From contig JARIBI010000036.1 in the NCBI GenBank assembly GCA_029257435.1, forward strand, positions 1-35,609: a DNA stretch of 35,609 nucleotides. Direction: 5' to 3'. Within the stretch, counting starts at the first letter, position 1. Each line of letters starts with the position of its first letter. This document shows, piece after piece, positions 24,288 to 30,589 of the stretch. This DNA comes from Sporosarcina sp. (GTDB lineage Bacteria; Bacillota; Bacilli; Bacillales_A; Planococcaceae). Made by a program: the position numbers and the translations under genes. Below the pieces are notes generated by a model, which saw only the letters and a list, made by a program, of their open reading frames with translations, was not told the origin of the DNA and searched no databases.

Positions 24288-25026
24288 TCGGCTCACCCAC
24301 TTTTCTAAATGCTGCGCTTCCTTCGAGGTTTTTCAATAGCACCTTCCTCGTCGTTTTATACTCGGGACCATTCATTCCAAGACGAATGAGCCAAGTCCTG
24401 AAGGAGTATTTTGGGTTTTCATCCTGTGCCCGTTTGAAAGATGCCCGCTTTTGCTTTTTGGCATTTCGGTCGATAATTCCAACGAGGTCTTGAAATGCAG
24501 CAACTTTCCCCGAGTCAAGACCTTGGACCGCTAGCTTGATTGTGAAGGCTTCATTTTCAAAATCAAATGCTAAGTTCGGAATCTTCCCAAGTCCAAGTTC
24601 ATCCAACGCCTTCTTGAAATCCCCAAGGGTTCCCGTTTCCTTTTCACTTAAATCTTTCGGTAAAGTATCGTCCATTAGTGGCTCGTTTGATTCGAATGCC
24701 ATCATGATGAGGTGTTGCTTACTATAAAGCATGTTTACTAGATTTCTTAATGTGTTTCCAGTATGACCCGCTAGCGGAAGTGTTATCTCTAGGCCATCTA
24801 ATTGAGGAAGCATTGCGGCTTCGCTAATTTTGTTTGGTTCTGTTAGGTTTACAAACTCGTCGTAGATTATTACGTTCCCTCGTGAATTTGTAATTGTTCC
24901 CTGCCTATCAATTGTGTAGGTTTCCTCTTCTGTCACAATCGCGTAAGCAAAAGTGGGTGCGCCAAGATACCTTGGTTTCATTCCCAAGAATTCTCCAAGT
25001 CTTTTAACCATTTCTTTTCTATTCAT
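24280..25026 (-). CDS. Conserved prophage protein, function unknown, 248 aa
   Basis: Begins MNRKEMVKRLGEFLGMKPRY, then LGAPTFAYAIVTEEETYTI. The same opening occurs in proteins labelled virulence-related in Firmicutes mobile elements; that name carries no known function and I do not rely on it. The second half has a helical region ending FRTWLIRLGMNGPEYKTTRK, a pattern that could bind nucleic acid. GGAGG is 8 bases before the ATG. Control element copy 3 lies immediately upstream, making this the first gene of the unit. Confidence 0.7.
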   Translation of the reverse strand: MNRKEMVKRLGEFLGMKPRYLGAPTFAYAIVTEEETYTIDRQGTITNSRGNVIIYDEFVNLTEPNKISEAAMLPQLDGLEITLPLAGHTGNTLRNLVNMLYSKQHLIMMAFESNEPLMDDTLPKDLSEKETGTLGDFKKALDELGLGKIPNLAFDFENEAFTIKLAVQGLDSGKVAAFQDLVGIIDRNAKKQKRASFKRAQDENPKYSFRTWLIRLGMNGPEYKTTRKVLLKNLEGSAAFRKVGEPNE

Positions 25027-25044
25027 TTACATTACCTCCTGTGT

Positions 25045-25089
25045 TTTGGTGTAGTACATATATCACTCTAAACACGGGTAATAGCAAGT
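25045..25089 (-). promoter_or_regulatory. Repeated control element, copy 3
   Basis: ACTTG, 12 bases, TTTAGAGTGAT, 11 bases, ACCAAA on the minus strand; one base longer than copies 1 and 2. TTGCTA and GATATA are 17 bases apart. It lies 18 bases before the start codon of the gene at 24280-25026. Confidence 0.6.
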
Positions 25090-25152
25090 GAATCATGGAC
25101 AACATCACAGTTATATTGATAAATGAAAATAGAGCCCTAAAGGCGAGATAAC

Positions 25153-26409
25153 TCACACTAGCAATTCTTCTTCCAATTCAACTTCAGGTTTTGGAACATC
25201 GGAAAATGCAATCGTTTCTCCATCACGGATTAACAACACATTTTGATCACTTCCCATTTGCTCTATATACCTTTTTACAATCACATCTGAATATTTCTCA
25301 TCGAGCTCAATTGTGTAGCAGATTCGATTCGTTTGTTCGCAAGCAATAAGGGTTGAACCACTTCCCCCAAAAGGATCCAATACGATACAATTGCTCATGC
25401 TGCTGTTCTGAATAGGGTAGGCGCATAAGTTGATTGGTTTCATTGTGGGATGCAATGTATTTTTAGATGGTCTATCAAAATTCCAAATGGTACTTTGCTT
25501 CCGATCAGAATACCAGTTATGTTTTCCTTCTTTCAACCAACCGTATAAAATAGGCTCATGCTTCCACTGGTAGGGGCTCCTTCCGATTGCCAAACGTTGT
25601 TTTGCCCAAATACATACACTAGATAAATGAAACCCAGCATCTTTGAAAGCCTTTCTAAAATTGTAGCCTTCTGTATCGGCATGGAAAACATAGATGGATG
25701 CATCTCTTTCTAGGTGAGCTGCCATGTTGGTGAAGGCCTGAAATAAGAAATAATAAAACTCTTGATCTTTCATGTTATCGTTTTTGATGCTACCGGCTTG
25801 TGAAGAATAATTTACATTGTAGGGCGGGTCCGTAACAATAAGATTCGCCTTCTGCCCATTCATCAAAATTTGATAAATCTTTGAGTCAGTACTATCCCCG
25901 CATATTAATCGGTGTCGTCCAAGTAGCCACACATCCCCTTTTTGGGTAATCGAAGGCTCTGCCAACTCCTTATCAACATCAAAGTCATCTTCTTTAACAT
26001 CTTTATCATGCACTTCGTTAAATAGCTCATCGATTTCCGGCGGATCAAAACCGGTAAATCCAATGTCGTAATCAACCAACTTTAAATCGGCAATCAAGTC
26101 AGCTAATAGTTCCTTATTCCATTCGCCGCTTATTTTATTCAGGGCAATATTAAGGGCTTTTTCTTTTGTCTTATCTACCTCAATAATTACACAATCAATT
26201 TCAGTATAGCCTAATGTCTTTAAAACGGTAATGCGCTGGTGCCCACCAATTACCGTCAAATCTCGATTTACGATAACGGGATCTACATAACCAAATTCAC
26301 TGATGCTATTTTTTATTTTCTCAAATTCACTATCTCCTGGCTTCAGCTTTTTCCTTGGATTGTAACTGGCAGGAATTAAATCATCGATAGCCAGCTTTTT
26401 AAATTCCAT
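25153..26409 (-). CDS. ParB-domain DNA methyltransferase, 418 aa
   Basis: Fusion of an N-terminal ParB/Srx-like domain (about residues 1-110, with GYVDPVIVNRD and VIGGHQRITVLKTLGY) and a C-terminal amino-methyltransferase. Methyltransferase landmarks are TDPPYNVNY at about 193-201 (catalytic motif IV), HPTMKP at 320-325 and DPFGGSGSTLIA at 345-356 (AdoMet site). DPPY comes before the AdoMet motif, the beta-class order, so it should methylate the amino group of A or C. No restriction enzyme is adjacent, so it may protect phage DNA. The frame starts at 26613, but GGAG is 8 bases before the ATG at 26409, overlapping the upstream gene by 11 bases. Confidence 0.92.
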   Translation of the reverse strand: MEFKKLAIDDLIPASYNPRKKLKPGDSEFEKIKNSISEFGYVDPVIVNRDLTVIGGHQRITVLKTLGYTEIDCVIIEVDKTKEKALNIALNKISGEWNKELLADLIADLKLVDYDIGFTGFDPPEIDELFNEVHDKDVKEDDFDVDKELAEPSITQKGDVWLLGRHRLICGDSTDSKIYQILMNGQKANLIVTDPPYNVNYSSQAGSIKNDNMKDQEFYYFLFQAFTNMAAHLERDASIYVFHADTEGYNFRKAFKDAGFHLSSVCIWAKQRLAIGRSPYQWKHEPILYGWLKEGKHNWYSDRKQSTIWNFDRPSKNTLHPTMKPINLCAYPIQNSSMSNCIVLDPFGGSGSTLIACEQTNRICYTIELDEKYSDVIVKRYIEQMGSDQNVLLIRDGETIAFSDVPKPEVELEEELLV

Positions 26410-26836
26410 CTTCATCACTCCAAAATCTAGATTTGATATAGCAATTATGGCTGCAGAACTTCCGTTTTTTGTTTCCGTAACAACTAAAATCTTTCTCACA
26501 ATGCGGGCAAGTGTAATGGTAAATGGCCGCATCATTTTTATTACGGGCCTGTGGATTTTCTTTCCACCATTTCCGACGGCATTCATCGGCGCAAAATTTC
26601 CGATTCCTTCCACGACCCTTTTGATTGATTGAGCTACCGCAGCAAGTGCAGAGTAAATGATTGTTCATTTGTTCTTTCACGTTTAAAGCGACAACCCGGG
26701 AATCGCCCGCAAGTCCATTCCGTTTACAAAACCCACGGATGCTATCCCGAGATTTTCCGAGAACTGCGGCAATGGCTTTATATCCAACGCCTTTAAGCCT
26801 AAGGTCGTAAATGGTCTGTTTTTCTACTTCATTCAT
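26399..26836 (-). CDS. HTH and zinc-finger protein, 145 aa
   Basis: N-terminal helix-turn-helix (about 5-45: LRLKGVGYKAIAAVLGKSRD then SIRGFCKRNGL) followed by two cysteine clusters: CTCCGSS ... KFCADECRRKWW and CPHCEKDF ... KFCSHNCY. This combination is common in Firmicutes prophages, where it is often mislabelled as a sigma factor; a DNA-binding role is likely. The ATG at 26836 follows a weak GGGGTG. Coupled to the methyltransferase by overlap, and preceded by a terminator at 26880-26925. Confidence 0.8.
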   Translation of the reverse strand: MNEVEKQTIYDLRLKGVGYKAIAAVLGKSRDSIRGFCKRNGLAGDSRVVALNVKEQMNNHLLCTCCGSSINQKGRGRNRKFCADECRRKWWKENPQARNKNDAAIYHYTCPHCEKDFSCYGNKKRKFCSHNCYIKSRFWSDEDGI

Positions 26837-26879
26837 CTCTCACACCCCTTTCTGCGTTAACAGTATTAAAATCGGGAAT

Positions 26880-26925
26880 AAAAAAACGCCTTAATCAGCC
26901 GATTTCCAGGCGATTATTGGCGTTT
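26880..26925 (-). terminator. Terminator-like hairpin before the HTH-zinc gene
   Basis: AAACGCC (26884-26890) and GGCGTTT (26919-26925) are exact complements around a partly self-pairing loop, with a run of seven As on the plus side, i.e. a T run on the minus strand. It precedes the gene at 26399-26836 and ends minus-strand transcription coming from HNH. Confidence 0.55.
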
Positions 26926-27186
26926 AATGTACGTTTGTTAATTCTTACTAATAGTGGCACAAACCTTAAGCTGACAATGATTAAGCTGATTTATATTCAT
27001 ATCCTTATTTAACCTCACCGCAAATTTGAAAACGGTAAAAACCCTTGTGCCTGTTGGCATTTCCCACTTTTATAGCCTGTCTGGTAATACCCCCCTTGTT
27101 TAATTCCGCGAAAATTCACGTGATGGGGGGCGTCGGTCGTTAGGGAAATGGCTGTAGGGATTCAATGCCCCCCTAGGGGGTCAGCA
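26926..27186. other. Noncoding G/C-run region, candidate cos site
   Basis: With the preceding hairpin this is a 350-base stretch without a gene. It holds CCCCCC at 27090-27095 and GGGGGG at 27125-27130, flanking a segment with CCGCGAAAATTCACGTG, and a second palindrome CCCCCTAGGGGG at 27169-27180, directly next to the HNH stop codon. In cos phages the cohesive-end site commonly lies beside the HNH gene, and G/C palindromes like these are usual there. The exact cleavage position cannot be read from the sequence. Confidence 0.45.
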
Positions 27187-27540
27187 TCAAAAGGTGTAAA
27201 CAGGATACCGATCTTCTGTTTTTGTCTTTCGATCATGGCATTTCTTACATAAGGGCTGCCAATTGCTCTCATCCCAAAACAGTCGCTGGTCACCTCGGTG
27301 TGGTTTGATATGGTCCACCACCGTTGCCTGTGTCAACTTCCCTTTCTGCTCACAGTATTTGCAAAGGGGATTAATATTCATGAATCTTTTTCTTGCTATC
27401 CTCCAGCGGTTATCGTAACCACGCGCGCTTGCATTAGGCCTATCATTTATATGAAGCTTTGCATGAAACTCGCAGTAGTTGTCATCGGTCAACAAAGGGC
27501 AGCCGTTATGTTTGCAGGGCTTCTTTGGTTTCTTTGGCAT
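27187..27540 (-). CDS. HNH endonuclease, 117 aa
   Basis: Small nuclease that works with terminase at the cos site in related phages. The nuclease core is VVDHIKPHRGDQRLFWDESN then WQPLCKKCHDRKT, with a cysteine pair (PLCKYC ... CKKC) binding structural zinc; a second cluster (CKHNGCPLL ... YCEFH) lies near the N-terminus. The ORF opens at 27561, but GGAG is 9 bases before the ATG at 27540 (MPKKPKKPCKHNGC). It lies directly upstream, in transcription order, of the cos-like region; the small terminase gene is 3.7 kb further on because a methyltransferase cassette intervenes. Confidence 0.9.
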   Translation of the reverse strand: MPKKPKKPCKHNGCPLLTDDNYCEFHAKLHINDRPNASARGYDNRWRIARKRFMNINPLCKYCEQKGKLTQATVVDHIKPHRGDQRLFWDESNWQPLCKKCHDRKTKTEDRYPVYTF

Positions 27541-27798
27541 TGATCTCATCTCCATACTCAATTAAAAAATCCCCGAAAGATTATCCTTCAAGGGCTGTAT
27601 CTATGCTATTTCTACACCTTACACTTTATCACAGGGGATGGGTGGCTTAACATGGCTTTTCATGGCGTGTTTTAAACAAATCGATATAAAATCTATCAAT
27701 AACCTTCTGCGAACTTTAATAAAACCGAAATAGAGAAGGGAAATAGTAAGATGGTGTCGAAATAGGGTGAAGGATATAGTAGAAAGGGGGGATTTTAC

Positions 27799-28110
27799 GT
27801 GGAAATAAACGGTTATACGGTTGCGATTGACAATGAAATGCTATATGACAATGGGCTAAAAATCGAATCACTAGTTGTAAACGGTGCTGATGACCGGATG
27901 GGAATGTTACTACTTTCTGAAGAAAAGCAGTTTGTGTTGAGAATTTACCTAATCCTTAAGGAAACAGATTTTTACAGCATAAGCCACGAGTTACAATCCT
28001 TTGCATTCAATTCAAGAGATGAGCTATTAAATTTTAGAAATCGATTACCAGAAATGACTGCATTGGAAATATTGTATCTGATGGATCCTATGCCACAGAT
28101 TTTACATTAA
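27799..28110 (+). CDS. Unknown protein on the opposite strand, 103 aa
   Basis: Not recognised. The only plus-strand gene inside the phage part of the window. GTG start with AAAGGGGGG eight bases upstream; the protein reads MEINGYTVAIDNEMLYDNG and contains FVLRIYLILKETDFYSISHE, with no membrane or cysteine features. It is followed by a strong bidirectional terminator (28153-28186) and preceded by a 258-base noncoding stretch shared with the divergent HNH gene. Independent expression between the replication and packaging modules suggests a moron or a gene active in the lysogen. Its role is unknown. Confidence 0.7.
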   Translation: MEINGYTVAIDNEMLYDNGLKIESLVVNGADDRMGMLLLSEEKQFVLRIYLILKETDFYSISHELQSFAFNSRDELLNFRNRLPEMTALEILYLMDPMPQILH

Positions 28111-28152
28111 ATTTATTTTGCTGAGCAGTAAAATAGATATCCCATAATCACG

Positions 28153-28186
28153 AAAAACCCTTAAGGTTTATCCTTCAAGGGTTTTT
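28153..28186. terminator. Bidirectional terminator between two convergent genes
   Basis: AAAAACCCTT at 28153-28162 pairs with AAGGGTTTTT at 28177-28186, giving a stem with A and T tails on both sides. It ends the plus-strand gene at 27799-28110 and the minus-strand replication operon. The segment TTATCCTTCAAGGG also occurs in the leader of the HNH gene near 27580. Confidence 0.85.
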
Positions 28187-28206
28187 GCGTCTAATAAACA
28201 TTGGGA

Positions 28207-28647
28207 TCACTTTATGCATATCCATTCCATCGAACTACTTTGTAATAATTCATTAGTTTCTTTCAGCGCTTTTCGATGCAACCGATAAACCCATCGTATG
28301 TCATAACCCATGATAGCAGCTACTTCTTCCCACGTGCTCTCGCCAAGATAACGAAGTTCAAGCAATAAACGGTGGGAGGGATTTTCAATTTCAGCTACGA
28401 ACATCGTCAATTCGCGTTTCAAATCAATCAACTGATCTATATCGTCATTGATTTCCTCTTCAAGACTCATCAACTTAACGAGGGCATTTTCCATCGGTGA
28501 TTGCTGTTTCGAACTTTGAACTTTATCATCCTGAAGGACGGAGGTTGTTCTTAAAGCAAGGTCCCGTAGCATCGTAACCTGTTCTAGTTTACTATTTATT
28601 CTTTGATCAAGCTGAAAAGCCTGGGATAAATAATCCTTTGCGTTCAC
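28207..28647 (-). CDS. Sigma-region-4-like HTH regulator (DUF1492-like), 146 aa
   Basis: Candidate late-gene activator. Residues about 1-90 are helical coiled coil (SLEEEINDDIDQLIDLKREL), and the C-terminal part is a sigma-70 region 4-like helix-turn-helix: LLLELRYLGESTWEEVAAIM then GYDIRWVYRLHRKALKE. Proteins of this size and layout (DUF1492, ArpU and RinA groups) end the early operon in many Firmicutes phages. The GTG at 28647 overlaps the helicase stop codon (GTGA) with GGGAGG 8 bases upstream; an upstream TTG is too close to that site. It is the last gene of the replication operon, with a terminator just beyond. Confidence 0.82.
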   Translation of the reverse strand: MNAKDYLSQAFQLDQRINSKLEQVTMLRDLALRTTSVLQDDKVQSSKQQSPMENALVKLMSLEEEINDDIDQLIDLKRELTMFVAEIENPSHRLLLELRYLGESTWEEVAAIMGYDIRWVYRLHRKALKETNELLQSSSMEWICIK

Positions 28648-30047
28648 CGGCAATTCCTCCCATCATACATTCCGTGTGGCAAACCTGCTTTGTATTGGTC
28701 CATTCTCGCCTTGACCGCTTCAATCAGCGCAGCTTGGCTTACATCTTTAACTTTTAACACTTTCATCACTCGTTCATCAATTGTGTCTTTTGCTATAATG
28801 TGATGAATGACGACTGTTTGTTTTTGACCTTGTCGCCACAGTCTTGCATTGGCTTGTTGGTAGAGTTCAAGACTCCAAGTCAGCCCAAACCAGATAATGA
28901 TGTTCCCGCCTGTTTGAAGGTTCAGCCCGTGCCCCGCTGATGCTGGGTGTGCTAACAAGACTTGAACCTTTCCCTGATTCCAGTCCTTGATATCTTGATC
29001 TGATTGAAGGAGCCGCGGCTTTAATTTCTTCAAATGATGTAAAAGCCTATCCTTGTCATGTTGATAACCATAAAACACAAGAACCGATTTCCCGCTTGAC
29101 GCTTCTACCAATTCATCCAATGCTTTTAGCTTTTCATCGTGAATCTTTTTCACTTCACCGTCTTCATCGTAAACAGCACCATTCGCAATCTGTAATAACT
29201 TATTGGCAAGAACTGCTGCTGAACCAGCTAAAATATCCGTTTCTTCCAATGATAAAATCAGTTCTCTTTCCAACTGGTCATACTGTTCTTTTGCCTTCTT
29301 TGGCAAGTCTACTGAAATCACATTGTCGATCCGTTCTGGTAACTCGAGGAAGTCCTTGGCTTTCATGCTCACGCAGATATCAGAAAGTCTTTCATAAATG
29401 GCAGCTTCCGCATCTTCTTTTAGCTTCCAAGTATAAACCATCATTTGGTTTCGTTTATCTGGAAGGAAGTACTTTTCTCGATATTCGGTGACCGTCTTTC
29501 CCAAACGTTCGCCACCATCGAGCAAATAAATCTGCGGCCATAAATCAATCAATCCATTTGGTGCAGGTGTACCAGTTAGTCCAACGATTCTTTTAATAAA
29601 TGGTCGTACCTTTTTAAGCGACTTAAACCGTTGTGCTTTAGATGATTTAAAACTTGATAATTCATCTATGACCACCATGTCAAAGGGCCAGTTTGAATGT
29701 AATCGTTCAACAAGCCAAGTGACATTCTCGCGATTAATGATGTAAATGTCCGCTTTTTTGTATAAAGCCGCCCCCCGTTGCTTTTCACTACCTAGCACTT
29801 TTGATATTCGAAGTTCTTTTAGATGGTCCCACTTTTCGATTTCATCTTCCCAGGTAGTGCTCGCCACTCGAAGCGGGGCAATAACAAGAACTTTTGCTAC
29901 ATCGAAATAATCATACATAAGTTCTAAAATCGCTGTTAAAGTAGACACAGACTTGCCCATCCCCATTTCAAGAAACAGGGCAGATTTCTTTTTATCGATA
30001 ATCCATTGAGTGGCATAGTCCTGATAATGATACGGTTGATAATTCAT
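28644..30047 (-). CDS. SNF2-family DEAD-box helicase/translocase, 467 aa
   Basis: ATP-driven DNA translocase, usually paired with VRR-NUC and VapE in Firmicutes phage replication modules. Landmarks: LFLEMGMGKS (motif I, residues 24-33), VIAPLRV (Ia), VVIDELSSFK (motif II, with DELS in place of DEAH), GLTGTPAPNGL (motif III), and in the second domain LLAHPASAGHGLNLQTGG and QQANARLWRQGQ (motifs V and VI). The size is normal for phage versions. The ATG has GGGGAG 8 bases upstream and a 4-base ATGA overlap with the VRR gene stop codon. Confidence 0.93.
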   Translation of the reverse strand: MNYQPYHYQDYATQWIIDKKKSALFLEMGMGKSVSTLTAILELMYDYFDVAKVLVIAPLRVASTTWEDEIEKWDHLKELRISKVLGSEKQRGAALYKKADIYIINRENVTWLVERLHSNWPFDMVVIDELSSFKSSKAQRFKSLKKVRPFIKRIVGLTGTPAPNGLIDLWPQIYLLDGGERLGKTVTEYREKYFLPDKRNQMMVYTWKLKEDAEAAIYERLSDICVSMKAKDFLELPERIDNVISVDLPKKAKEQYDQLERELILSLEETDILAGSAAVLANKLLQIANGAVYDEDGEVKKIHDEKLKALDELVEASSGKSVLVFYGYQHDKDRLLHHLKKLKPRLLQSDQDIKDWNQGKVQVLLAHPASAGHGLNLQTGGNIIIWFGLTWSLELYQQANARLWRQGQKQTVVIHHIIAKDTIDERVMKVLKVKDVSQAALIEAVKARMDQYKAGLPHGMYDGRNCR

Positions 30048-30322
30048 CGGACCATCTCCCCTACCATTCGATCGACCGCTTCATAGCTATCTATTTTAAA
30101 GACTTGAAAACCTAAAGCTTCCAACTGCTTTCTTCGTTTCAGTTGCAAGGCTCGTAACTTTTTAGCCGGTGCCTTTAATTCCACGAAGGCAATCTTTGGA
30201 CCCTTAAAAAGCACCAACCGGTCCGGCACACCTGCAAAACCAGGGGAAACAAGCTTCAGAGCCAACCCGCCTTGTTCACTTACCTTCATTTTCAACCTAT
30301 TTTCCACATTCGCTTCATTCAT
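30044..30322 (-). CDS. VRR-NUC domain nuclease, 92 aa
   Basis: Small nuclease of the PD-(D/E)xK group. The catalytic pattern is GVPDRLVLFKGPKIAFVELKA: acidic residue in GVPD, then E-x-K in VELKA. After it, LQLKRRKQLEALGFQVFKID completes the domain, which is the usual length for phage forms. GGGGTG lies 8 bases before the ATG at 30322. Overlaps the helicase gene by 4 bases. The A+T-rich repeat region (30323-30589) is directly upstream. Confidence 0.9.
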   Translation of the reverse strand: MNEANVENRLKMKVSEQGGLALKLVSPGFAGVPDRLVLFKGPKIAFVELKAPAKKLRALQLKRRKQLEALGFQVFKIDSYEAVDRMVGEMVR

Positions 30323-30589
30323 CTATCTATCACCCCAAAATTAATGTTTACAGCAAAAACCCAGTAATTACAGGCTTCAATGGCACTCTGTAAACAGATA
30401 AACATATAAATGGTTTAGCTATACATATAAGCGTATTAGGGGGTATGGGGTATATACTATAATCTCTATACTCCCTATATCTTCTTATATAGATATATAT
30501 GTTTATCATGTTTACAAGGTATATAGAGTAAGAGGGACAAGGGGTTTAGTGTAAACAATTAAAAGTTTATTGAGGTTTACATGTTTACA
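30323..30589. repeat. A+T-rich region with GTTTACA repeats, candidate replication origin
   Basis: Noncoding apart from the last codon of the primase gene. The 7-mer GTTTACA occurs at 30346, 30510, 30575 and 30583, and its complement TGTAAAC at 30389 and 30550, with near copies at 30397 (GATAAAC) and 30501 (GTTTATC). The middle, about 30400-30500, is almost entirely A and T apart from a short G run, as in an unwinding element. Iteron-like sites plus A+T-rich DNA beside a primase/helicase gene suggest a phage origin. A regulator-binding cluster is the alternative. Confidence 0.55.

Noticed and set aside
24280..25026. Label as a virulence protein
   Set aside because: The name is inherited in mobile-element annotation and no virulence function can be read from the sequence.
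27541..27798. CRISPR or tRNA genes in the noncoding gaps
   Set aside because: I looked through the main gaps for spaced direct repeats and cloverleaf features and saw none.
28207..28647. Call as a true sigma factor
   Set aside because: Only a region 4-like HTH is present; region 2 is absent, so it is better treated as a sigma-like regulator.
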